From: Spongiimicrobium salis
GTDB lineage: Bacteria > Bacteroidota > Bacteroidia > Flavobacteriales > Flavobacteriaceae
Length of the DNA: 64,000 nt
Reading direction: 5' to 3'
Assembly: GCF_043678055.1 (NCBI RefSeq)
Contig: NZ_JBHEQA010000002.1
Location: forward strand, 310,001-374,000
Under the pieces are notes generated by a model, which searched no databases, was not told the origin of the DNA, and saw nothing but the letters and a program-made list of their open reading frames with translations. Made by a program: the position numbers and the translations under genes. Shown here one piece after another: positions 33,534 to 43,097 of the stretch (positions are counted from its first letter, which is position 1; the number at the start of each line of letters is the position of its first letter).

Positions 33534-34856
33534 TTATAAATATGCACTTAACTTCTTTTGCTGATATTCCTTATACATGTCATGAACCATGGCAATGTTT
33601 TCCTTAAACTGTGTATCGGTAAAAATACTTCGAATATTCTGTCTGATCTCTTCTAGACTATCCGTGTCTTTATCTCCGCGAATGCCTAAACCGTGATAGG
33701 CAATTCGTGCTGCATTTCCATTTTGATCAAAGCGTTTTCCAGAGTAAACTAACATTGGCACCGAAAAATGAATACACTCATTAATGCTATTGATGCCACC
33801 GTGATTAATACTGCAATCGCTAGCTTTTAAGACGCTTAATTGAGGAACCCAGTCAAACAAATGCACATTGGGCGGAATATCTCCTATATCCTTAACTGCG
33901 ATATGCCTTCCCAAGGACATGATCAATATCCAATTGGATTCTGTAGCTACTGCCTGGACAACTTTTTTTAAAAAATGAACATCTCCTTTAACAAAACTAC
34001 TAACAGAACAGTAGATCAATTTTTTATGGGATTGATTTTTGGTAGCCACAATGGTATCTATTTTTTGCTCCAAGGCAGCTACATCATTGTTAATATCTCG
34101 ACCAACATGTACCATTGGTCCAATATAGCGCAGATTTTTGGGCGGAATATGAGGGAAATCCATGGATTTAATGTTCATGGTCCATATGGGAAGCGAAGTA
34201 AATGTAAATAAAGGAGGCATATTCGTGGGAATCAATGTTCGTGTAGGAAAACCGATACGTTGCGCATATGTTTTAAGAACACTACGCCTATAATTTTTAA
34301 ATGTAAGTCTATTGACCAAAAGCCTTGCCCATACTTTTGCACGTATAATACACCAGGCTTTCACAATATGCAATCGCCTTCCTTGGCCTTCCTTATTGGG
34401 AACAATAGTAGATCGCAATGGAGGCAAGCGGGTGCTTATTTTGTTGGAAAACCAGGCGGTGTATAGCTTAACATTAATGTTGACGGCCAATGCTGCAAAA
34501 ATAATATCGTGCAATTCCATATCAATGAGGGCGACATCGGGTTGGAGTTTTTTTAAGATGCTCTCGTATTCCGCTAATCCAAGTGCTCTTTTTCCAATAT
34601 TGTAATGATTTGCGTAGTTTTTAATATGGTACAGAAAACGTTTTGTCCAGGAAACCCCTAATGCATGAGGGCTGAAGTTAAAAATGATCTGTGGCAATTG
34701 TAGATAGGAAAAACCCTGATGTTCCACTTTCTCCCGCACATCCTCCGGACATAGATAGGTAATGGAATGCCCTTCTGACTGCAACCTAGTGGCCATTTCA
34801 AAACTAGAATGGAGTCTTCCTGTTAACCCAGATACTATGATCGCTATATGTGACAT
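33534..34856 (-). CDS. Glycosyltransferase, macrolide/UGT-like (GT1), of the NRPS cluster
   Basis: A 440-residue GT-B enzyme. The N-terminus reads IVSGLTGRLHSSFEMA, a typical acceptor-domain loop, and the C-terminal donor domain has the HGGxNSxxE motif (NHGGINSINEC) that binds the nucleotide sugar phosphate in GT1 enzymes. These transferases glycosylate small-molecule natural products. It is the last gene of the minus operon, 48 nt past the phosphopantetheinyl transferase, so the nonribosomal product may be sugar-decorated. The sugar and acceptor are unknown. Confidence 0.85.
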   Translation of the reverse strand: MSHIAIIVSGLTGRLHSSFEMATRLQSEGHSITYLCPEDVREKVEHQGFSYLQLPQIIFNFSPHALGVSWTKRFLYHIKNYANHYNIGKRALGLAEYESILKKLQPDVALIDMELHDIIFAALAVNINVKLYTAWFSNKISTRLPPLRSTIVPNKEGQGRRLHIVKAWCIIRAKVWARLLVNRLTFKNYRRSVLKTYAQRIGFPTRTLIPTNMPPLFTFTSLPIWTMNIKSMDFPHIPPKNLRYIGPMVHVGRDINNDVAALEQKIDTIVATKNQSHKKLIYCSVSSFVKGDVHFLKKVVQAVATESNWILIMSLGRHIAVKDIGDIPPNVHLFDWVPQLSVLKASDCSINHGGINSINECIHFSVPMLVYSGKRFDQNGNAARIAYHGLGIRGDKDTDSLEEIRQNIRSIFTDTQFKENIAMVHDMYKEYQQKKLSAYL

Positions 34857-34904
34857 ACTACGGAAGGACTAAAGTGGTTGGTTAAGAATATCATGCTTAC
34901 AAAA

Positions 34905-35639
34905 TTAATTTAGGAGGTTATGTTGCCAAGAATTGATAGATACGGATTTCACTTTTCCTTTTACGGCAATCGCCGCGATACAACTTTTTCTGGGACTGAA
35001 GGAAAACATATCCCACTTTTCCCTTTCCAATGTGTCCCATTGTGTTTCTATAAGTTGTGCGATCATGTCATTGTTTAAGGTCACTGAAAAGGCGTCTAGA
35101 GGAAAAGAAAGCCCCATGCCTTTTGCTTTAATAAAGGCTTCCTTTCTCGTCCAACAACGGTAGAAACCCTCGAACTGATTTTTTTGACCCATGGATTCCA
35201 ACGTATGGAGCTCTGTTGCTGAAAAAAAATTTCGCCCTACTTCCATAACGTCAAAATTATTTTTCATATATTCTATATCTACACCTATTTCATGGTCTTG
35301 GACAAAACCTATTACAATATAATTCTCAGAATGGGACACATTGAATTGTAATGAAGTAGGCTTTCGGAACTGGGGCTTTCCATAGGCTTCATAATCAAAA
35401 TCAATATCTTGAGGAGGTTCTTTTAAATATGCCCCGCTTAAACAGCGTAAAACCCCTCTTGCTGTGATATAGGTACGTCTATCTTTAACAAATCGAAATC
35501 TAGAGGCCTTATATTTCTCATCTTCCGAGAGCAAATTAAAATAAGCCTGTTCCTGTTTCTCCGAAATAAGGGAGCTAACGTTCCAAATGTGCACGTTGGA
35601 CGGAAGTAACTCATCTTTATGCTTTAATTTATGGATCAA
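34905..35639 (-). CDS. 4'-phosphopantetheinyl transferase, Sfp type
   Basis: A 244-residue transferase that moves phosphopantetheine from coenzyme A onto carrier-protein serines. The family motifs are intact: GVDIE with D121 and E123 as Mg2+ ligands, and W163-T-R-K166-E167-A in WTRKEAFIKAKG. Size and arrangement match Sfp-type enzymes of secondary metabolism. It follows the terminal synthetase by 5 nt, so it is expected to activate all three PCP domains and the separate carrier protein of this locus. Confidence 0.94.
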   Translation of the reverse strand: MIHKLKHKDELLPSNVHIWNVSSLISEKQEQAYFNLLSEDEKYKASRFRFVKDRRTYITARGVLRCLSGAYLKEPPQDIDFDYEAYGKPQFRKPTSLQFNVSHSENYIVIGFVQDHEIGVDIEYMKNNFDVMEVGRNFFSATELHTLESMGQKNQFEGFYRCWTRKEAFIKAKGMGLSFPLDAFSVTLNNDMIAQLIETQWDTLEREKWDMFSFSPRKSCIAAIAVKGKVKSVSINSWQHNLLN

Positions 35640-35644
35640 AACAA

Positions 35645-38068
35645 TTATTTGGGCTGTGGGATTGCTTCTAGGATTGATTTTTCAATATTTTCAGCCAAAT
35701 GCTGAACATCTGTTCCTTCAAATAAGGTTAAATGATTTCCTTCTGTCCGCAAGACATTGACGTTCTTGTTAGAGAGCTCCTGCCAACCACGGATATATTC
35801 TTTGTTAATTTTCTTATCGGATTTATCTGTGAGAATAAGGGAAATATGGCCTGGATGTTTCTTTCCCCATTGATATTTATTATAGATCGCAATTAAATTA
35901 CTCTTTATTTTTTCAAGGTTCTTTTCATCTTTTGACCCAAATAGATTCACCCATAGTGGCTCTATAAATCGACTCGTTTTATTTATGATCATTAAACGGA
36001 TACCGCTAATAGGGTTTTTTACAATCCTTTTCATAAAACCTCTAAAACGCAATTTTAATCTCGACAATTCAATAAAGTCCTCTTGTTCTACTAAACTATC
36101 GGCCACAATGAGATTTGCAACCTTTCCGTGCCTTTCAAATTCCCTTGCCATTTCTATTCCAACCGCAGAGCTAAAGCAATACACCATAAGATTATAGGGA
36201 CCTTCCGGCTGTATTTGCATGATTTCTTTGGCATAGCTTATGGCCATTTCTTCAATGCTCTGATGCATATTCTCTTTACCATCGATTCCCGAGGGCTGGA
36301 GGGCATAAACGGGTCTGTTTATATCCAAACTGTTGGCCAAAGGGTTGTAAAAAAATACATGACCTCCACCTCCATGGACACAGAACAACGGTTTTTTATG
36401 GCCACTGGCTCTAAGTGGTACTATATATTCCCAGGATTGTACTTTTTTGTCACCTTGGAGAACTGCCGCAATAGCTGCTATGGTGGGATGTTCCAAAAGG
36501 GTAGTGGGAGGAAGTTTAACCCCCATTCGGGTATCAATTAAGGAGAACATCTGTACGGCCAACATCGATTTTCCGCCAATCTCAAAAAAGTTATCATGGA
36601 TACTGATCGATTCTATTCCAAAAACAGTCTCCCAAATTGCGGTAAGCTCTAATTCTGTTTTGTTTTTTGCAGCAATAAATGCTTGTTTTCCGTCTTTAGG
36701 GCTATTTTCGGTTTCACTGATCTTGGAAGGAATATTTTCAGGAGTCGGTAACTGAGAAAGTACTTCTTGCAGGGAGATGTCCGCCTGGTCTATTAGGACT
36801 GTACACAAACGTTCTAAGTTTTCCAAAAACCATGAAGCACTGGTATTTGAAATAACATCTGGATTAGTGAACAGGTTTATTTCTAGACAGTTTCCTGTTT
36901 TCACTACAAAGGTCATGGGGTATGTGGTGGTCACACCACTTTCAAAACCACGCACGGTAACACCGGCACTCTCCATATCTTTCCAAGGAAAGTTTTCAAA
37001 AATGAACAAACTGTCGAATAAAGGAGCCCCAGAAGGCCAATTGATCCACCCAGTAATATCATCATTGGTAAAATGTTCATAGTTTCTTGCCTCTTGCTGT
37101 TGCGTTTGTATTTTTTGAAAACAGGAAGCTACCGTTTGATCTTGGGAAAGATCGGTGTTTACAGGAAGTACGTTCATGAACATTCCTGCCATAAGTTCAA
37201 TATTTGGAAATGATGCCGTCCTTCCGGAGACTGTAGTCCCAAAGGTAATATTTTGATCTCCAAAATAGGCTCCGAGCAATAGGGACCAAATTCCCTGAAA
37301 CATAGAATTTGCGGTTACTTTATGTTTCCTTGCCAGCGCATTAAGCGCTGTAGTGCGTTCTTCAGATAGTTTTAAAAAATGATTCGTACTTTCTTTAGTG
37401 AGCGTTATTTTCTGGGGATTAAAAAGTGGTGCCTTGGAAACGCCATTGAAGGTCGTGTTCCAGAAATGGGCCGCTTTTTTTGGGTCTATGCGTTGTAACC
37501 AGTTCAGATATGCCTTTTGGGAAGGAACAGCTTCCAGTTTTGGGATAATATCTTTTGAAAACCCTTCATAGAAGGCAAAAATATCTTGTAGAAGGATACT
37601 ACTGGACCAACCGTCCAATAAGAGGTGGTGGCAGTTCCAAATAAGGTAATGCGCCTTTTCGGATAGCTTGATCAGGCTAACTTTGGCGAGAGGGCCTTTT
37701 TCAAAATTAATGGTTTTCTCTTCCGCTTTGTTCTTAAAGGCGGTGAGTTGCTGTTCTTGCTCTTCCTTGGAAACATTGGACCAATCATGATGTACCCAAT
37801 TCATTTCAGCCTGTGGACGCACCACCTGAATGGGCTTTTCCATTTTTTTCCAGTGTACCGAAGTTCTTAAAACTGGGTGCCGATGAATGGTAGCTTGCCA
37901 AGCTTTTTTTAGTAAGTTTACGTCCAATGTACCTTCTAATTTGCACTGAACGTGCAAGAAACCCTGATCATTTTTACTCATCAAATGATGAAACAGCAGG
38001 CCTTGTTGCATTGCTGTCAAAGGATAAATGGCTTCTATTTTTGCTTTTGGTGTTGTTGTTTGACTCAT
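35645..38068 (-). CDS. NRPS terminal module C-PCP-TE, no A domain; Cys in the TE nucleophile site
   Basis: An 807-residue synthetase. Condensation domain about 1-440 with HHLLLDG at 147-153. Carrier domain about 465-540 with the phosphopantetheine site GGKS, Ser501. Thioesterase from about 555 onward: PLFCVHGGGGHVFFYNPLA (oxyanion-hole segment) and the nucleophile region VYCFSSAVGIEMA. By alignment with the usual GYSFGG, the nucleophile position is Cys631, not Ser; Asp657 and His779 complete a likely triad. There is no adenylation domain, so the last PCP must be loaded in trans or used without loading. It starts 6 nt after the preceding synthetase. Confidence 0.9.
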   Translation of the reverse strand: MSQTTTPKAKIEAIYPLTAMQQGLLFHHLMSKNDQGFLHVQCKLEGTLDVNLLKKAWQATIHRHPVLRTSVHWKKMEKPIQVVRPQAEMNWVHHDWSNVSKEEQEQQLTAFKNKAEEKTINFEKGPLAKVSLIKLSEKAHYLIWNCHHLLLDGWSSSILLQDIFAFYEGFSKDIIPKLEAVPSQKAYLNWLQRIDPKKAAHFWNTTFNGVSKAPLFNPQKITLTKESTNHFLKLSEERTTALNALARKHKVTANSMFQGIWSLLLGAYFGDQNITFGTTVSGRTASFPNIELMAGMFMNVLPVNTDLSQDQTVASCFQKIQTQQQEARNYEHFTNDDITGWINWPSGAPLFDSLFIFENFPWKDMESAGVTVRGFESGVTTTYPMTFVVKTGNCLEINLFTNPDVISNTSASWFLENLERLCTVLIDQADISLQEVLSQLPTPENIPSKISETENSPKDGKQAFIAAKNKTELELTAIWETVFGIESISIHDNFFEIGGKSMLAVQMFSLIDTRMGVKLPPTTLLEHPTIAAIAAVLQGDKKVQSWEYIVPLRASGHKKPLFCVHGGGGHVFFYNPLANSLDINRPVYALQPSGIDGKENMHQSIEEMAISYAKEIMQIQPEGPYNLMVYCFSSAVGIEMAREFERHGKVANLIVADSLVEQEDFIELSRLKLRFRGFMKRIVKNPISGIRLMIINKTSRFIEPLWVNLFGSKDEKNLEKIKSNLIAIYNKYQWGKKHPGHISLILTDKSDKKINKEYIRGWQELSNKNVNVLRTEGNHLTLFEGTDVQHLAENIEKSILEAIPQPK

Positions 38069-38074
38069 AATGTT

Positions 38075-40039
38075 CTATAGCAGATTCTCTAGTAGATTAT
38101 CCAGGTCATCCTGGTTTAATTCTACTTCTGGAAAATCTGAGGGAGTATACTTTCCCTCTTCTTGGGTATCACAATGCTCTATAATCTCATCCACGGCTTC
38201 ATTGAACTTTTGAATTAAATGTTCAATGGTTTCTGTATGATGGATAAAAGTACTATAACCCCAGCGCATATGCAATTGCCCATTCGTAATATAACAATTT
38301 ATTTCTAGGACGTAATTCCGCTCACTCATAGGATGATGTACCCCTTCCAAGATGGGAGACATGTTCAGACTACCTTCTTCAGCCTGGAGATCTTGTTTTC
38401 CTAAGAAATTAAAAACTACAGTAGGCTCTTGATTTCTAGGCAATTGTTTGGTCAAATACCTGGAAATACCATAACCAATCCCAGAATTTGGGATTTTACG
38501 CATCTGCTCTTTGATGGTTATGATTTTATCCCCAAAACTACCCGAAGAGGCATGAAGTTTCACAGGGAAAAAAGAAGTAAACCAACCTACCGTATTGGAA
38601 AGGTCCAAATCTGTGTGATTGGTCTCCCTCCCATGCCTTTCCAAACTAAGGGATAAGGTCTCGTTTCCAGACCAATGACATAAAGTATGCACTAAAGCAG
38701 TAATCAGCAATTCGTCTGTTTTGGTACTATAGGTTTCATTGGCCCTTTTGGATATGGCTTCGGTAACATCATGATCCAAAGTATAGGCAATGGTTTCGAT
38801 ATCTTTGGATACGATGGGCAATGTTAACTTCTGATCCGTAGGGAGTTCTGGAATGTCAAGGACCTGGTCTTTCCAAAATGACAGTTCTTCTTCGCTTATG
38901 ATAGTTTGACTCAAATGGTCGATCCAGCGTTTTATAGAGCTTGTTTTTATGGGCAAATGTATGACGTTGTCGCTTGTCTCTTGCTGTATTGCAGAAATGA
39001 TCTGATCGGATAACACCTGCCAAGAAACTACATCAATAACCAGATGATGCGCCAACAGCATGCAACAATCCCCAGAGGGAAGGCCCGTTTTTACATAAAT
39101 GGCTTTGAAAAGGTTTCCTTTGGAAAGGTCCATTGCATGCTGAACCTCGTTCAGACAACTCGCTTTTTTGGCTTCAATATCCTCTTCATTGGAGAAATCT
39201 ACATATTCATAAGCATTCATAGCTTCCGGAGCCAAAATTGAGGCATGCCATACACCCTCTTTTTTTGTGAAACTCAATCGCAATGCGTCGTGTTGTTCCA
39301 CAATTTTCTGAATGACCTTGGGAACCATATCGGACATATGGGGCGCCAAATTATTCAATTGCATATTTTGATTCCAGAAATGCGGTGCATTGATATGGGT
39401 ATCAAAAAACCATTGTTGGATAGGTGTTAAGGCAATGTCTCCCGTAATCACTTCTTCAGTATTATCTGCAATCTGATCTTCAAAGGACACAAAAAGTGCC
39501 AACTCGGCTATCGTTTGATGATCAAACAACTGATTGGGCGAAAGGGTCATCCCCAATTTACGTGCCTTGGCAATAATTTGTATACTTAAAATGGAATCCC
39601 CACCGATTTCAAAAAAATTGTCTTGGACACCAATGGGAGAGAATTGAAGGACATTTTCCCAGATTTCTATTAACTGCGCTTCAATTTTAGAACTTGGCCC
39701 AGTAATTTCTTTGGACGTATCCTTTTGGTTCCGTATAACCTTTTGGGCTTGGGCCAACGCTTTTTTGTTGACTTTTCCATTGGGCAATAAAGGCACCTCT
39801 TCTATTTCATAAATGCTGGCAGGCAACATATAATCAGGAATGTTGTCCTTTAAGTGTAATTTTAGCCCCTCTTGTGTAAAAGCGTCCTGGGATTGTATAT
39901 AGGCCACCAATTTCTTGGGCGATTCCGCCGAAGTTTTAAGGAGCCCCTTTTTAATCAATTCATTGAGTTTAATGGAGACTAATTTACGTTCATCAATAGA
40001 TAGTTTTTCTATCCGCTGTATTAAATTGCTTTCTGTCAT
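38075..40039 (-). CDS. NRPS protein: C-terminal part of an A domain, PCP, epimerization domain
   Basis: A 654-residue protein. After ~40 helical residues it begins with the C-terminal subdomain of an adenylation domain: DNIPDYMLPASIYEIEEVPL (A9) and LLPNGKVNKKAL (A10, with the catalytic Lys). A carrier domain follows, GGDS with Ser149; GGDS is typical for PCPs that precede epimerization. Then comes an E domain (about 200-630) with HHLVIDVVSW (331-340), NTVGWFT and a GYG-like turn. The N-terminal part of the A domain is in the gene upstream, so adenylation must be reconstituted from two chains. The E domain implies a D-residue at this position. Confidence 0.88.
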   Translation of the reverse strand: MTESNLIQRIEKLSIDERKLVSIKLNELIKKGLLKTSAESPKKLVAYIQSQDAFTQEGLKLHLKDNIPDYMLPASIYEIEEVPLLPNGKVNKKALAQAQKVIRNQKDTSKEITGPSSKIEAQLIEIWENVLQFSPIGVQDNFFEIGGDSILSIQIIAKARKLGMTLSPNQLFDHQTIAELALFVSFEDQIADNTEEVITGDIALTPIQQWFFDTHINAPHFWNQNMQLNNLAPHMSDMVPKVIQKIVEQHDALRLSFTKKEGVWHASILAPEAMNAYEYVDFSNEEDIEAKKASCLNEVQHAMDLSKGNLFKAIYVKTGLPSGDCCMLLAHHLVIDVVSWQVLSDQIISAIQQETSDNVIHLPIKTSSIKRWIDHLSQTIISEEELSFWKDQVLDIPELPTDQKLTLPIVSKDIETIAYTLDHDVTEAISKRANETYSTKTDELLITALVHTLCHWSGNETLSLSLERHGRETNHTDLDLSNTVGWFTSFFPVKLHASSGSFGDKIITIKEQMRKIPNSGIGYGISRYLTKQLPRNQEPTVVFNFLGKQDLQAEEGSLNMSPILEGVHHPMSERNYVLEINCYITNGQLHMRWGYSTFIHHTETIEHLIQKFNEAVDEIIEHCDTQEEGKYTPSDFPEVELNQDDLDNLLENLL

Positions 40040-40123
40040 TGTATGGTCTTCATTAGTATGCCAATGCCCTATGCTATAATTTTGAAGTAGGGCGTTTACT
40101 GTATTTTGTTCACCAGATCATTT

Positions 40124-43060
40124 TTAGATCTGTCCTAACATAAATTCTTTTTCTTTATCGCTCAATGTCTGTACGGAAGACAGAATATCTTCAATTTCCG
40201 TAGAGGACATATGCCGTAATACCTTAGCCAATGCGACTGCGGACAGCCCTTCTTCAGACAATTCAATAGTCATATCCTGAGACGCTTCCTCAACTACAAC
40301 TATGGCATTTTTAACAGGTTCATAGGCAGATATGGCCTTTTCAATCTCGTCCAGTTCAATTCGAAAACCTCGAACTTTAACTTGTTGATCTGCTCTTCCC
40401 AAAAATTCAATACTTCCATTGTTCCTATAGCGACCTAAATCACCCGTTTTGTATAATTTCTCCCCTGGGATAGTACTAAAAGGGTTGTTCACATAAGCAT
40501 TAGCGGTCAAATCGGGTCTATTGATATAACTGCCCGCCAATCCGGGCCCTCCGATATAAATTTGACCAACTGATCCAAAGGGAACCATATTAAGGGCGTC
40601 GTTCAAGAGATACACTTTAGCTTCGGCTACTGCTCTTCCAATAGGAGTTATATGATGTATATCTTCCTTGGTAACCTTATGGGCAATGCACCATACGGTA
40701 GCCTCCGTAGGACCATATTCGTTATATAATGCCGTTTGGGGCATACGATCAAAATGCACTTTGCAAATGGAAGGAGCACAAGCTTCCCCAGCTACCATTA
40801 CGGTAGTTAAGGATTGTATTTTGGATAAATCAACATTTTCCAAAATCAATTTATAGAGCGAAGGTAGCATTAATGTATGACTTACCTTTTCTTGTTGAAT
40901 AACTTGAGCTATTTTATCAATGTCCTGTTCAATGCGTTTCTCTGAAACCACTAATTTTCCGCCAGTACATAAGGTCCAGAAAATACCTGCTTTTGAACTG
41001 TCAAAAGAAATGGAGGACATCAATAAAAATGCGGATGGATTTTCATCGTAAAAATGTAACCTTCCCGCTGTAGAGCCCATAATATTTTTATGTGTTATGG
41101 GAACCCCCTTAGGTTGCCCCGTACTACCTGAAGTATAGATAATATAGGCCAAATCTTCCGAATTTACCTCAGGAAAGGTTATGCCATCCAATATTACCGA
41201 TGTATCCAAAGCATCGATGAAAAGTAAATTCGTTTTAAATTCATTGAAAATTGGCTGGAGCGTATGTTGTGTAATTACAGCTCCTACCTGTGCATCTTTT
41301 AAAATAAAATCGATTCTTTGCGCAGGATATTCTGGATCAATGGGCAAATAAGCGCAACCCGCTTTTAGAATACCCAACAAGCCTACAATCATGTCTACGG
41401 AACGTTCCACACAAAGACCGACTACTTTAGTAGGTATTTGGCCGTCTTTTAACAAGGTGGCTGCCACGAATTCTGCTTTGCGGTTCAATTCAGCATAGCT
41501 AAGACTTGTATCCTTATAACATACCGCTACCTGATTTGGATCGGCCTTTGCAAAAGTTTCTATAATTTCATGAACTCCTTGAAACTCTTCAAAAGGATTA
41601 TCTTGGACTTCTTCTTTTGGAAAGAAAACCGTTTTTTCCTTGGAAGTAAGCATAGGAATGTTGGCCATGGGCAGTTCTGGATTGAGGACCAACCCTTCTA
41701 GAAGGATTCTAAAATGCTCTTGAAACCGTTCAATGGTAGCCTGTTCAAATAAGTCCGTATCATATTCAAAAGTGGTCGATAATCGGCCTTCTTCCTCGGC
41801 GACAAAAAGCGTAAGATCAAATTTGGAAACCCCAGTATCAAATTCGGAATGTTCCGATAAGGTCACATCTGGCCCAAAAGAAGGGGTATCCGTTACGGCA
41901 TGATACAAGAACATCACTTGAAAGAAAGGATTTACACTGAGTGAACGCTCTATTTTCAATTCATTGACCAGGCTATCAAAAGGTACCTCTTTATTGGAAA
42001 AAGCTTCTAAGGTAGTTTTTCGTACTTCATGGGTAAATTGTGAAAAGGATTGCCCCTCCTGTATCTCAGAACGCAACACCACGGTATCTATAAAGAAGCC
42101 TATAAGATTTTCCAGGCTTTTTTGACTCCTATTGGAGATTGGAGTGCCAATAAGGATATCCTTTTGCCCAGTATATTTATAGAGTTGTAGATAGTAGACC
42201 GATAAGAGCAATACAAAGGGAGTGACCTCTAATTTTTTTGCTAAGGCCAAAATAGCTCCGGACAATGCATCAGGAAAGTGCTGCGTATGTTGTGCTCCCC
42301 TGAATAAAGGACGCACAGGCCGTTGTTTATCTGTTTGCAAATTTAAAACGGGAATATCTCCGGATAATTTCTCTTTCCAATACCCCAATTGTGCGGCATC
42401 TGTTGTTTTCTTACGTTCCCAATAGGCGTAATCGGAAAATGCTATCTCCAAGGGAGTAACCGTAGGTTGCAGTCCTTGGTTAAAAGAGGCATAGAAAGCC
42501 GCCAGATCCTTTTTTAAAAGTCCTATGGACCAAATATCTGTAATAATATGGTGCATGGACATAAACAGCACATGTTCGGCATCCCTTTTTTTTATCAAAG
42601 CAACCTTGATCAAAGGTGGCTGTGCAAGATTAAAACGGGTATTGGCGTAGGATGTTTGTACCTTATGGAGTTCCTGCTGGGCCTGATCCTCTGGTAGTCC
42701 ACTAAAGTCAAAATCATCTACCGAAATCGCTAGTTGATCATCCACCTTAAATACAGGTGCGCCATCAACAATGGGGTAGTATGATCGAAGTATATCATGC
42801 GTTTTGAAAAGCATTTGCATACTTTTCTTAAGATAGTCCGTGTTCAGATGACCACGGAGCGTACAGGACTCCGAATAATTATAAAAAGGATTATTGGGAT
42901 ACAATTGTTGCAATAGCCATAGTCGCTGTTGCCCACTGGAAAGGGGAATAACAGCATCTTGTGGTGCTTTCCCTATCCCTGTTGATCCCAAGTCTTTTTT
43001 CTTTCTATTCTTCCACTGACTTAAGAGGGACTTTTTTGTATTTTCCTTAGCCATTACCAA
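40124..43060 (-). CDS. NRPS protein: condensation domain and N-terminal part of an A domain
   Basis: A 978-residue protein. Condensation domain about 35-470 with HHIITDI at 170-176. Adenylation core from about 500: TSGSTGQPKG (643-652), FDSSKAGIFW (687-696), NEYGPTEATVW (780-790), TGDLGR and A8 GRADQQVKVRGFRIEL (888-903). The A domain then stops at about residue 925, and ~53 mostly helical residues end the chain (IEDILSSVQTLSDKE). Motifs A9-A10 are in the next gene. The pocket reads D-S-A-M-M-A-E-V-W by my alignment, which I cannot assign to an amino acid. It is 37 nt after the HupE gene and 84 nt before the next. Confidence 0.9.
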   Translation of the reverse strand: MVMAKENTKKSLLSQWKNRKKKDLGSTGIGKAPQDAVIPLSSGQQRLWLLQQLYPNNPFYNYSESCTLRGHLNTDYLKKSMQMLFKTHDILRSYYPIVDGAPVFKVDDQLAISVDDFDFSGLPEDQAQQELHKVQTSYANTRFNLAQPPLIKVALIKKRDAEHVLFMSMHHIITDIWSIGLLKKDLAAFYASFNQGLQPTVTPLEIAFSDYAYWERKKTTDAAQLGYWKEKLSGDIPVLNLQTDKQRPVRPLFRGAQHTQHFPDALSGAILALAKKLEVTPFVLLLSVYYLQLYKYTGQKDILIGTPISNRSQKSLENLIGFFIDTVVLRSEIQEGQSFSQFTHEVRKTTLEAFSNKEVPFDSLVNELKIERSLSVNPFFQVMFLYHAVTDTPSFGPDVTLSEHSEFDTGVSKFDLTLFVAEEEGRLSTTFEYDTDLFEQATIERFQEHFRILLEGLVLNPELPMANIPMLTSKEKTVFFPKEEVQDNPFEEFQGVHEIIETFAKADPNQVAVCYKDTSLSYAELNRKAEFVAATLLKDGQIPTKVVGLCVERSVDMIVGLLGILKAGCAYLPIDPEYPAQRIDFILKDAQVGAVITQHTLQPIFNEFKTNLLFIDALDTSVILDGITFPEVNSEDLAYIIYTSGSTGQPKGVPITHKNIMGSTAGRLHFYDENPSAFLLMSSISFDSSKAGIFWTLCTGGKLVVSEKRIEQDIDKIAQVIQQEKVSHTLMLPSLYKLILENVDLSKIQSLTTVMVAGEACAPSICKVHFDRMPQTALYNEYGPTEATVWCIAHKVTKEDIHHITPIGRAVAEAKVYLLNDALNMVPFGSVGQIYIGGPGLAGSYINRPDLTANAYVNNPFSTIPGEKLYKTGDLGRYRNNGSIEFLGRADQQVKVRGFRIELDEIEKAISAYEPVKNAIVVVEEASQDMTIELSEEGLSAVALAKVLRHMSSTEIEDILSSVQTLSDKEKEFMLGQI

Positions 43061-43097
43061 TAATTTAGTATTGTAGTGATTAATATGCTGATAGTCG

